DNA of 10,649 nt from JACPJP01 sp964650285 (lineage in GTDB: Archaea; Nanobdellota; Nanobdellia; Woesearchaeales; GW2011-AR4): assembly GCA_964650285.1 (NCBI GenBank), contig CAZYSP010000019.1:1-10649 (forward strand), in the 5' to 3' direction. Position 1 is the first letter of the stretch. Each line of letters begins with the position of its first letter. This document shows, piece by piece, positions 4,673 through 10,649 of this stretch. Position numbers and translations under genes: made by a program. Under the pieces are notes generated by a model, which did no database searches, was not told where the DNA came from, and worked only from the letters and a program-made list of their open reading frames with translations.

Positions 4673-4727
4673 CTAGCGCTCTAACCAGGCTGAGCTACAG
4701 CGGCATTAATCTAAAGAAAAATATAGT

Positions 4728-4737
4728 GTTTTAAAAA
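4728..4737 (-). promoter_or_regulatory. TATA box of tRNA-Met
   Basis: On the minus strand TTTTTAAAAC ends 24 bases upstream of the first tRNA base. It is identical to the tRNA-Ser box, one base different in spacing. Confidence 0.6.
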
Positions 4738-4771
4738 GATTGCTGTTAAACTCTTTAAGTATTATAGTAAC

Positions 4772-4780
4772 ATATAAATA
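4772..4780 (+). promoter_or_regulatory. TATA box for prs
   Basis: ATATAAATA is centred 26 nt before the prs ATG at 4802 and no Shine-Dalgarno is present, consistent with leaderless transcription. Confidence 0.5.
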
Positions 4781-4801
4781 TAATAAAATTAATGAATAAT
4801 T

Positions 4802-5671
4802 ATGATAATAATAGGATGTTCTAATGGGACGCATTTAGCACAAAAAGTAGCCAGAAGGCTGAAAGCTTCTTATTCTTTGTTGCTGGTAAAGAAATTTCCT
4901 GATGGCGAGATTAAGGTAAGGTTTATGAGCAATATCAGGGGCAAAGAGGTTATTTTGGTTCAGTCTTTTTACGGGGCTATAAACGATTGTGTTGTAGAAG
5001 CAATATTTGCTGCGGATACTGCCCGCGATTTAGGGGCTAAAAAAGTTCTTCTTATTGCACCTTATTTTCCTTATTTAAGGCAGGATAAAAGGTTTAAGGC
5101 AGGTGACTGTGTAAGCATTGAGGTAATGGGCAGGCTTATGAGCAGGTATTTTGATAAGGTGTTTATTATTGATCCACACCTGCATAGAGAAGCAAAACTT
5201 TCTGATTTATTTTCTATCAAAGCAGAAAAATTAACTGCTAATCCTTTTATTGCTGATTACATACAAAAAAATATCAAGAAGCCTTTGATTGTAGGTCCTG
5301 ACTGGGAAAGCTACAAATGGGCAAGAAAAGTTGCTGAAAAAATAAAATGTGAGTATGTTATTCTGCAAAAGAAAAGATACACTGGAAGAAAAGTTAAGGT
5401 TACATTGAATAAGAATGTCAATGTTAATAATAAAAATATTGTTTTTGTTGATGACATAATAAGTACAGGAAATACAATATTGGAATCTGTAAAAAACCTT
5501 AGAAAATTAGGGGCAAAAAAATTCAATTGTGTAGCTGTGCATGGAATTTTAGTGGAAAATGCTCTGGAAAAATTGAGGAAGGCAAATATTAAGGTTGTTA
5601 CTACAAATACAATACCGAATAAGGTTAGTAAGATTGATATTTCTGGGTTAATAGCTAGAGCATTGAAATAA
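4802..5671 (+). CDS. prs: Ribose-phosphate pyrophosphokinase (PRPP synthase)
   Basis: 289 residues, the length of compact archaeal PRPP synthases. It transfers pyrophosphate from ATP to ribose 5-phosphate, giving PRPP for nucleotide, NAD and amino acid synthesis. Landmarks in order: FPDGEIKVR near residue 32, PYFPYLRQDKRF with the catalytic flexible loop (RQDKRF at 93-98), IDPHLH (124-128 for DPHLH), VGPDWESYKWA in place of the usual VxPDxG segment, and the PRPP-binding loop VDDIISTGNT (216-225). It carries two Rossmann-like phosphoribosyltransferase halves. It is monocistronic with its own TATA box and converges on proS across 177 bp of AT-rich spacer. Its PRPP could feed the NAD genes at the right end of the window, but that is a general metabolic link, not evidence of co-regulation. 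Confidence 0.95.
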   Translation: MIIIGCSNGTHLAQKVARRLKASYSLLLVKKFPDGEIKVRFMSNIRGKEVILVQSFYGAINDCVVEAIFAADTARDLGAKKVLLIAPYFPYLRQDKRFKAGDCVSIEVMGRLMSRYFDKVFIIDPHLHREAKLSDLFSIKAEKLTANPFIADYIQKNIKKPLIVGPDWESYKWARKVAEKIKCEYVILQKKRYTGRKVKVTLNKNVNVNNKNIVFVDDIISTGNTILESVKNLRKLGAKKFNCVAVHGILVENALEKLRKANIKVVTTNTIPNKVSKIDISGLIARALK

Positions 5672-5848
5672 AAATACAATAATTAAAAAACAACAATAAC
5701 AAAAGAACAATAATTTAAAATACAATAAAAAAATTCCAATAATAAATTCAAAATTAATAACAAAAATATAATTAAAAATAATTTACAATAATTAAAGAAC
5801 AATAATTTTTAAAAATAATACTTAAAAATCAATAAAAAATAATTATAA
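5672..5848. other. AT-rich, nearly G-free spacer between convergent prs and proS
   Basis: The stretch is almost entirely A, T and C on the + strand, with only a couple of G residues. ACAATAATT recurs (in the runs starting near 5676, 5706, 5784 and 5800), with shorter CAATAA relatives between. No ORF, tRNA or strong hairpin is seen. It probably contains the 3' ends of both flanking transcripts, but no single terminator stands out. Confidence 0.5.
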
Positions 5849-7285
5849 TTAATATGCCTTAGCAAAATAAACCAGGAATTTTCCTTGTTTTCTGCAATGC
5901 ACACATTTGCCTATTTTTTTTGGCTGCTCTAATGGGATTAACCTGGAAGTTGCACCTTGCGTTTTGTCTTTAATCAAGTCTTCACATCCTACATCCCCGC
6001 AGAAAAATGCCTTGACAAGCTTCCTGTTTTTTATTTTCTTTATAAAATCATTCCAGTCTTTTGCTTCTGTTATGTTGGAATCAAGGAATTTCTTTGCTTT
6101 TTGAAATAAATTGGCTTGTATGTTTTCCAAAGTGTCTTTTACTTTTTTATCTAATTGGGCAATTTTTATAAATTCTTTGTTGTTGTTATCTCTACTTACT
6201 AAAACTACCTGGTTTTTTGCAATATCCTTTGGCCCTATTTCTATCCTTAATGGAATTCCTTTTAGCTCCCATTCATTAAATTTCCATCCGGGTGTGTAAC
6301 TGTCCCGGTCATCCAGGATTGCATCATAATTCTTCAGCTTATTTTTAATCTCATTGGCTTTTTTGATTACTTTATCCTTATTTTCGCTTTTATAGATTGG
6401 CACAATTACAATTTGTGTTGATGCAATATTTGGGGGCAGAATTAAACCCTTATCATCAGAATGCGTCATAACTAAAGCGCCTATTAACCTTGTGGAGAAA
6501 CCCCAGGAGTTCTGCCATGGTACATATTCTTTTTCGTCCTTGCCCAAGTACCTGATGTTGAATGCTTTTGCAAAGTTCTGGCCTAAATTATGGGAAGTTC
6601 CCATCTGCAGGGCTTTTCCGTCAGGCATTAATGCTTCCAAGGAGTATGTTGTTTTGGCTCCAGCAAATTTTTCTTTCTCTGTTTTTTTTCCTGCTAAAAC
6701 AGGAATGGCTAACAGGTCTTCAGATAATTTTTTGTATTCATTAAGGTATAATAAGGCTTCTTTGTTGCATTCTTCCTCTGTTTCATAAACACAATGGCCT
6801 TCCTGCCATAAAAACTCGCGGGTTCTTAGGAATAGTTTTGTCTGTTTAACTTCCCATCTCAAAATATTACACCATTGGTTTATTCGCAATGGCAAATCGC
6901 GCCAGCTTCGTACCCATTTTCCATAAGAATCGTACATTATTGTTTCTGAAGTAGGTCTTATAGCATATCTAACACCTTCTTCTTTTTCTGATATCCACGC
7001 TAACTCTGGTTCAAAACCCTGGGCATGCTCTGCTTCTTTTTTGAAAAAAGCTTCTGGGACAAGTAAGGGAAAATAAGCATTTTTTACTCCTAGATTTTTT
7101 ATTTTTTCATCAAAATAGTCCTGAATGCATTCCCAGATTGCATAGCCTCTTGGCCTTATAACCATGAAGCCCTTAATTACAGAATGCTCTGCAAGTTCTG
7201 ATTTAATAACTACTTCATTATACCATTCAGAAAAATCATCTTCTTTTTTTACTGATATTCCAAGCTTTTCTTCTTTTTTTGGCAT
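5849..7285 (-). CDS. proS: Prolyl-tRNA synthetase, archaeal/eukaryotic type
   Basis: A 478-residue class IIa aminoacyl-tRNA synthetase that charges tRNA-Pro in the cytoplasm. The N-terminal catalytic part shows SEWYNEVVIKSEL, PRGYAIWECIQDYFD, the TSETIMYDSYGKWVRSWRDLP segment, motif 2 as FLRTREFLWQEGH, and ALQMGTSHNLGQNFAKAF; HSDDKGLILPPNIA leads into the anticodon-binding domain. The C-terminal domain characteristic of the archaeal/eukaryotic form has CGDVGCED and CVHC, four cysteines likely to bind zinc, and ends with a Tyr, a feature of this class. The bacterial editing insertion is absent. Length is as expected. The ATG at 7285 is supported by a TATA box 27 nt upstream. It is divergent from ribL, with an 84-bp shared promoter region. 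Confidence 0.96.
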   Translation of the reverse strand: MPKKEEKLGISVKKEDDFSEWYNEVVIKSELAEHSVIKGFMVIRPRGYAIWECIQDYFDEKIKNLGVKNAYFPLLVPEAFFKKEAEHAQGFEPELAWISEKEEGVRYAIRPTSETIMYDSYGKWVRSWRDLPLRINQWCNILRWEVKQTKLFLRTREFLWQEGHCVYETEEECNKEALLYLNEYKKLSEDLLAIPVLAGKKTEKEKFAGAKTTYSLEALMPDGKALQMGTSHNLGQNFAKAFNIRYLGKDEKEYVPWQNSWGFSTRLIGALVMTHSDDKGLILPPNIASTQIVIVPIYKSENKDKVIKKANEIKNKLKNYDAILDDRDSYTPGWKFNEWELKGIPLRIEIGPKDIAKNQVVLVSRDNNNKEFIKIAQLDKKVKDTLENIQANLFQKAKKFLDSNITEAKDWNDFIKKIKNRKLVKAFFCGDVGCEDLIKDKTQGATSRLIPLEQPKKIGKCVHCRKQGKFLVYFAKAY

Positions 7286-7306
7286 AAGACAGATTCTTTT
7301 CTTAGT

Positions 7307-7317
7307 GTATTTAAAGT
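7307..7317 (-). promoter_or_regulatory. TATA box for proS
   Basis: On the minus strand ACTTTAAATAC is centred 27 nt upstream of the ATG, in the proS-ribL divergent spacer. A leaderless message is predicted. Confidence 0.5.
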
Positions 7318-7339
7318 TTTTGGGGGTAAATCCACAATA

Positions 7340-7349
7340 TTTTTAAAAT
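7340..7349 (+). promoter_or_regulatory. TATA box for ribL
   Basis: TTTTTAAAAT is centred 26 nt before the ribL ATG at 7370. No Shine-Dalgarno is seen, so initiation is probably leaderless. Confidence 0.55.
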
Positions 7350-7369
7350 AGCCCTGAACCACTGCTTTT

Positions 7370-7768
7370 ATGAAAAAAATAATGGCATTTGGCTCTTTTG
7401 ATGTGCTGCATAAGGGCCATGAGCATTATCTTAAGGAAGCGAAAAGTTATGGTGATTATTTAATTGTAGTTGTTGGCAGGGATGAGAATATTTTGAGGTT
7501 TAAGGGCAAAAAGCCAAAACATGATGATGAATATAGGTTAGAGCAAGTAAAGAAATTAAATTTTGTTGATAAAGCTGTTTTGGGGCATAAAGATAATGTT
7601 TTTGAGGTTTTAAATGAATTTAAGCCGGATGTTATATGTTTGGGTTATGACCAAAAAGTAGATGAGGAAAAGTTAAGGGAAGAGCTGAGGAAAAGAAATT
7701 TAAAAGCGGAAATTGTAAGGGCAAAACCGTACAAGGAGGATGTTTATAAGTCTTCAAAATTAGCCTAG
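7370..7768 (+). CDS. ribL: FAD synthase, archaeal nucleotidyltransferase type
   Basis: 132 residues, a single-domain nucleotidyltransferase of the cytidylyltransferase-like superfamily. Archaeal RibL transfers AMP from ATP to FMN, making FAD. The signature FGSFDVLHKGHEHYL (residues 7-21) contains the nucleotide-binding HxGH (H14-H17). GDYLIVVVGRDENI, EYRLEQVKKLNFVDKAVLG and KPDVICLGYDQ follow, and PYKEDVYKSSKL near the C-terminus takes the place of the ISSTxxI motif. A glycerol-3-phosphate cytidylyltransferase has a similar fold and length; the short C-terminus and the KSSK ending favour RibL. FAD is the cofactor of the ThiO encoded in this window, a useful but general link. It overlaps the convergent dph6 by four bases at their stop codons. 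Confidence 0.88.
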   Translation: MKKIMAFGSFDVLHKGHEHYLKEAKSYGDYLIVVVGRDENILRFKGKKPKHDDEYRLEQVKKLNFVDKAVLGHKDNVFEVLNEFKPDVICLGYDQKVDEEKLREELRKRNLKAEIVRAKPYKEDVYKSSKLA

Positions 7769-8478
7769 TCTTTATTTCTAATCTTTTCTTCCTTATTAAG
7801 AATGCTTAGCTTATTTATTTTTATATGGCCACAATAATTGTCCTCAACAATTCTCTTAAAACTATCTATCTTTAATTTTTTGTCAAAAATCGGGCCGTCT
7901 AAAACTAGAGTGTCTGCATAACCACCTTCGAAACCAATGTGGAATTTGTAATTTGCTGAATCGCGCTTTAATTCATTAAAGTTTTCTTTTGTAAGCGTTC
8001 TTCCCAGCCAAGGCATTAAGCCGTCTGATGCAACTTGTGTTATCATGATTTCATAGCCTTTGTTAAGCATCTTCTCAATTATTAAATCGTGTTCTTCTCC
8101 TGCATGAGATGCAAAGACCTCTATACTTAACGGCCTTAAAGCATTTTGTATGCTTTTTAGTTGTGTTTCCTGTAAGCCGGTACCACCCAAAACAACTGCA
8201 TTAACTGGTGTTGTTTTTTGCTTTTTTTCAACAATTTTTCTAACAATTTGAGCTTCTTTTTCTGGATCCGCAACAGTACATTTTTTTAGTATATGATGTA
8301 TTTTAAGTATCTTTGCTAATTCTGTTGTATGCTCAACAGTCGCATAATGGAATAAATAACAATCAGTTCTAGTTGGTTTTATTGAAATTAAATATTTAAT
8401 GTCCCATCCTTTTTCTAGAGCATAGTCTATTGCAGAAGTGCTGTCTTTGCCTCCTGAATACATAATTGCGACTTTCAT
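7765..8478 (-). CDS. dph6: Diphthine--ammonia ligase Dph6 (ATP pyrophosphatase family)
   Basis: 237 residues. Dph6 performs the last, ATP-dependent amidation in making diphthamide on elongation factor 2. The PP-loop YSGGKDS is at residues 7-13 near the N-terminus, typical of the adenine nucleotide alpha-hydrolase fold. A middle segment has VVLGGTGLQETQ, LASHAGEEHDLI-like residues and TQVASDGLMPWLGR. The C-terminal GFEGGYADTLVLDGPIF matches the EGGExETLVLDxPxF signature of the family, with Tyr-Ala-Asp in place of the usual central residues. The length is normal for archaeal members. The start at 8478 has a TATA box 27 nt upstream. The stop interlocks with that of ribL. The diphthamide role is inferred from family membership; dph1/2 and dph5 are not here. 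Confidence 0.88.
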   Translation of the reverse strand: MKVAIMYSGGKDSTSAIDYALEKGWDIKYLISIKPTRTDCYLFHYATVEHTTELAKILKIHHILKKCTVADPEKEAQIVRKIVEKKQKTTPVNAVVLGGTGLQETQLKSIQNALRPLSIEVFASHAGEEHDLIIEKMLNKGYEIMITQVASDGLMPWLGRTLTKENFNELKRDSANYKFHIGFEGGYADTLVLDGPIFDKKLKIDSFKRIVEDNYCGHIKINKLSILNKEEKIRNKD

Positions 8479-8500
8479 TTTATTATGGTATGTGCCAATT

Positions 8501-8510
8501 ATTTATAAAT
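8501..8510 (-). promoter_or_regulatory. TATA box for dph6
   Basis: ATTTATAAAT, palindromic in sequence, is centred 27 nt upstream of the dph6 ATG. A leaderless start is predicted. It lies in the short spacer after the HAD gene, giving dph6 its own promoter. Confidence 0.5.
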
Positions 8511-8541
8511 CTTATGTTAAGCTATTTTTGGTCATTCTAAA

Positions 8542-9144
8542 TTAAATTTCCACATTTATACGTTTCAAATCACTTTTTAATTTCTGAATATTTTTATACT
8601 GAATGGATTTTATTCCAAAAAATTTTACAGTCTTAACAAACCTATGGATATCGTCAATGTATAATATATGGCTTGGAAATGTTTTTGCTTTTTTTAATGC
8701 AGATAAATAAATTAAAGGGTTTGGTTTTCTATGACCTATTTTATAAGATAAAATAAAATCATCAAAAATGTCTAAAACCTTGTATTTTTCCTTGCAATAT
8801 GTAAAATGAATTTCATCTGTGTTTGACAACAAAATGAGTTTGTAATTTTTCTTAAGTTTGTAAAGAAGTGCTTCCATATCCTTGTTAGGTCTAAAGCAGG
8901 AAGACCATATCTTTTTGAATTGGTTAAAGTTTAATTTTAGGTTTAGATTATTTTTAAAAATCATAAAAAGCTTAGTTGCACTTATTTTTCCCTTATCAAA
9001 ACCTTTATGAGCTATTGAATTAAGGAAGAAATGGTATATATATTCTTCACTCTTATCGCTAAATTTTGCCAGGCCTTGTGCAATTTTTTTATGGTTGACA
9101 AAGACTATTACATTGCCTAAATCACACAATATGGTTTTTATCAT
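8542..9144 (-). CDS. HAD superfamily hydrolase
   Basis: 200 residues with the four HAD motifs. Motif I is ILCDLGNVI (nucleophile D8); the usual second acidic residue is Gly, as in the DLGNV branch that includes YihX-type sugar phosphatases. Motif II is LILLSNTDEIH (Ser-Asn), motif III is the Lys in IGHRKPNP, and motif IV is ILYIDDIHRFV. The region between motifs I and II is a helical cap of the type used by subfamily I enzymes. The substrate cannot be read from the sequence; a small phosphate ester is the safest guess, and the missing second Asp allows other hydrolase chemistry. It is Lys-rich, like its host. It is the upstream gene on this strand, with a TATA box 25 nt before its ATG, and is followed by dph6 with a separate promoter. 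Confidence 0.85.
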   Translation of the reverse strand: MIKTILCDLGNVIVFVNHKKIAQGLAKFSDKSEEYIYHFFLNSIAHKGFDKGKISATKLFMIFKNNLNLKLNFNQFKKIWSSCFRPNKDMEALLYKLKKNYKLILLSNTDEIHFTYCKEKYKVLDIFDDFILSYKIGHRKPNPLIYLSALKKAKTFPSHILYIDDIHRFVKTVKFFGIKSIQYKNIQKLKSDLKRINVEI

Positions 9145-9163
9145 AAGGTTCAGTTTTTGTCTT

Positions 9164-9173
9164 ATATTTAAAA
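9164..9173 (-). promoter_or_regulatory. TATA box for the HAD hydrolase gene
   Basis: On the minus strand TTTAAATATA is centred about 25 nt upstream of the ATG at 9144, again without a Shine-Dalgarno. A second TTTTTAAAT-like sequence lies slightly further upstream (9176-9184) and could serve instead. Confidence 0.45.
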
Positions 9174-9184
9174 AGGTTTTTAAA

Positions 9185-9375
9185 TAAGATAATATTGGCA
9201 GATATTGATAATTAGTTTACAATGAAGTACAATGATATAAAAACCCAATAGAATATTCCCATTAAATTAAATTAATAATAAAACAACCATTAATAATTTT
9301 TCATTAAATAAATAAACAATTAAAAAAATAATATCAATGAATAAAAAATAATAATCAATAGAAATATAATTAAAA
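9185..9375. other. AT-rich intergenic region upstream of nadE
   Basis: The spacer separates the divergent HAD and nadE genes. From about 9240 to the nadE ATG it is made almost only of A, T and C on the + strand, with ATTAAATTAA- and AATAATAA-type simple sequence. A weak A-rich element near 9343-9354 sits about 26 nt before the nadE ATG and may be its TATA region. No ORF, RNA or clear hairpin is seen. Confidence 0.45.
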
Positions 9376-10140
9376 ATGCAGAATAAAAATATAAAACAAG
9401 TTTATGATGTATTAGTTGCTGGAATAAGGGATTATTTTGATAAACATAAGTGCAAAAAAGCAGTTATTGGGTTGAGTGGTGGAATAGATTCTTCTGTAAG
9501 TGCAAAGCTTGTTGCAGATGCAATTGGAAAAGAAAATGTTAGAGCATTAATTATGCCGCTGAAAGGATTGAGCTCTGAAGAAAATATTCAGGATGCTGTT
9601 GAATTCTGCACATTAAATGGCATAGATTATTCCTTAGTGTATGTTAATGATTTTATTAAAGCATTTGAGAAATTAGAATGGGAGCAGAATAAGATTGCGG
9701 AAATGAATACTGCTTCAAGGATAAGGGCTGTTATACTGTATAATTATGCCAATACTCATAATTCCTTGGTCATTGGAACCTCTAATAAGACAGAGATATT
9801 GCTTGGTTATTTTACAAAATATGGTGATGGTGCTGTTGACATTGAAGTTATTGGGGATTTGCTCAAGACAGAAGAAAAAGAGCTTGCAAAGTTTTTAGGG
9901 ATACCTGAGAAAATAATAAATAAAACACCAACAGCAGAGCTTTATCACGGGCAGACTGATGAAAAAGAGCTTGGAGCTTCGTATGATGTTATTGATAAAA
10001 TATTGAAACTATATGTTGATGGAAATTCTATGCTAAATATTATTGAGAAGGGTTTTGAAAAGGAAAAAGTTGAGAATATTTTTTCCAGAATCGAAAAGAA
10101 TAAGCATAAATTAGAGATGCCCGTGGTTTTAAAGAGGTAA
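9376..10140 (+). CDS. nadE: NH3-dependent NAD+ synthetase
   Basis: 254 residues, the usual size of the ammonia-dependent form; there is no N-terminal glutaminase domain. It amidates nicotinic acid adenine dinucleotide to NAD+ with ATP. The PP-loop GLSGGIDSS is at residues 32-40. Other landmarks are RALIMPLKGLSSEEN, NTASRIRAVILYNYAN, VIGTSNKTEILLGYFTKYGDGAVDIEVIGDLLKTE (deamido-NAD and ammonia site), and PTAELYHGQTDEKELG, matching the family's PSAxLxxGQTDExELG with Thr for Ser. No Shine-Dalgarno is found upstream, so initiation may be leaderless. nadM starts two bases after its stop, so the two form an operon for the last two NAD steps. Confidence 0.96.
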   Translation: MQNKNIKQVYDVLVAGIRDYFDKHKCKKAVIGLSGGIDSSVSAKLVADAIGKENVRALIMPLKGLSSEENIQDAVEFCTLNGIDYSLVYVNDFIKAFEKLEWEQNKIAEMNTASRIRAVILYNYANTHNSLVIGTSNKTEILLGYFTKYGDGAVDIEVIGDLLKTEEKELAKFLGIPEKIINKTPTAELYHGQTDEKELGASYDVIDKILKLYVDGNSMLNIIEKGFEKEKVENIFSRIEKNKHKLEMPVVLKR

Positions 10141-10142
10141 TA

Positions 10143-10637
10143 ATGAAAAGAGGTTTATTCATTGGAAGGTTCCAGCCATTTCATCTTGGGCATTTGCAGG
10201 ACATAAAGAATGCTTTGAAAGAGGTTGATGAGCTTGTTATAGGGGTTGGAAGCAGCAATGAAGAGCGCACAAAAGAAAATCCTTTTACTGTTGAGGAAAG
10301 GATAGAGATGATTGATTTAGTGCTGCCGGCTAATGATATAAGTGCGTATACTGTTTTTCCAATACCTGATTTTCATGATGATAGGAAATGGGTTGAGCAT
10401 GTTGAAACTTTAGTTCCTAAATTTGATGTTGTGTATACTGGCAATAAATGGACAGAAAGGTGTTTTAAAAGAAAATATAAAATAAAAAGGGTCAATATTC
10501 TGAAAGGCGTCAGTGCAACAATAATAAGAAACAAGATTCTCAAGAATAAAGACTGGCAGAAATTGGTTCCAAAAGAAGTTGTTGAGTTTATTTCTAAGAT
10601 TAAGGGTGTAGCAAGAGTTAAGAGGATTTGGAAGTGA
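10143..10637 (+). CDS. nadM: Nicotinamide-nucleotide adenylyltransferase, archaeal type
   Basis: 164 residues. It adenylates NMN or NaMN with ATP, giving NAD+ or its deamido form. The opening GLFIGRFQPFHLGH holds the nucleotidyltransferase HxGH (H14-H17). GVGSSNEERTKENPFTVEERIEMI is the family's second block, and GVSATIIRNKIL near residue 124 is the counterpart of the C-terminal ISxTxxR motif. The length is normal. GAGGT (10134-10138) at the end of nadE is a suitable ribosome binding site 4 nt before the ATG, so translation is coupled to nadE. Together the two genes take the mononucleotide to NAD+. The ATG at 10646 just before the window edge could start another gene, but only one codon is visible. 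Confidence 0.95.
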   Translation: MKRGLFIGRFQPFHLGHLQDIKNALKEVDELVIGVGSSNEERTKENPFTVEERIEMIDLVLPANDISAYTVFPIPDFHDDRKWVEHVETLVPKFDVVYTGNKWTERCFKRKYKIKRVNILKGVSATIIRNKILKNKDWQKLVPKEVVEFISKIKGVARVKRIWK

Positions 10638-10649
10638 GCCCTGAAATGA

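Larger units (their letters stand above)
4563..4704 (-). tRNA. tRNA-Met (anticodon CAU) with two introns
   Basis: A 142-nt gene giving a 75-nt tRNA after removal of two introns. Exons on the minus strand: 4704-4673 (positions 1-30), 4654-4648 (A31 to A37, containing CTCATA) and 4598-4563 (A38 to A73). The acceptor stem is GCCGCTG/CAGCGGC with A73. The D-arm is GCTC-AGCCTGGTTA-GAGC. The spliced anticodon arm is CTAGA-CTCATAA-TCTAG with anticodon CAT (4651-4649), the variable region is AGGTC and the T-loop is TTCAAAT. The stem lacks the GGG/CCC of initiators, so elongator tRNA-Met is preferred; tRNA-Ile2 (CAU) cannot be fully excluded. Position 49-65 is a T-T mismatch in the T-stem. CCA is not encoded. 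Without intron 1 being recognised, the gene would be misread as having a TAG anticodon. Confidence 0.85.

Noticed and set aside
4563..4704. Reading the interrupted tRNA as tRNA-Leu(UAG) or as tRNA-Phe from an internal TGAAG
   Set aside because: A type I body does not suit leucine, and neither option gives splice sites with bulge-helix-bulge pairing, whereas the two-intron Met model does.
5907..6788. Plus-strand ORFs within proS
   Set aside because: They overlap the conserved synthetase domains and have no supporting signals.
8542..9144. HAD gene inactive because motif I has Gly instead of the second Asp
   Set aside because: The DLGNV form is normal in a known HAD branch and the other three motifs are intact.

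Overview
The window looks like a piece of an AT-rich archaeal genome. Protein families that point to archaea are the archaeal/eukaryotic-type prolyl-tRNA synthetase with a C-terminal Cys cluster, the short archaeal FAD synthase (RibL type), the archaeal NMN adenylyltransferase (NadM type), the class III-like PRPP synthase and the diphthamide ligase Dph6. Nucleotide signals agree: TATA boxes sit about 26 nt before many start codons, which implies leaderless mRNAs, and one tRNA gene carries archaeal-style bulge-helix-bulge introns. The compact genes, low GC and bacterial-looking acquisitions would suit a DPANN lineage (for example Woesearchaeota-like), but that placement is inference.

Layout. 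1-71: the end of a MacB/FtsX-like ABC permease, followed by a hairpin-rich degenerate repeat up to about 180. 243-3324: thiamine module. thiS, thiG and a 57-aa membrane protein lie on the + strand in a tight operon, then a tiny ORF, a structured spacer and thiE (+). thiO (-) converges on thiE. Together they supply the thiazole and coupling steps in the bacterial style (ThiS/ThiG/ThiO) rather than by the Thi4 route usual in archaea. ThiF, ThiC, ThiD and ThiL are not in the window. 3451-4562: a small lipoprotein, a membrane-anchored thioredoxin-like protein with a broken CxxC, tRNA-Ser(CGA) and a 99-aa membrane-anchored protein. 4563-4704 (-): tRNA-Met(CAU), interrupted by two introns. 4802-9144: housekeeping genes prs (+), proS (-), ribL (+), dph6 (-) and a HAD phosphatase-like gene (-). 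9376-10637: a nadE-nadM operon that carries NaMN/NMN to NAD+.

The most notable item is the tRNA-Met gene. Its anticodon was recovered only by recognising two introns: an 18-nt intron after position 30 with a perfect bulge-helix-bulge, and a 49-nt intron at the canonical 37/38 site. Other points of interest are three in-frame copies of an LRYE-stop-like sequence at the left end, a thioredoxin-fold protein with CKYT instead of CxxC, and two convergent gene pairs whose stop codons interlock in 4-bp palindromes.
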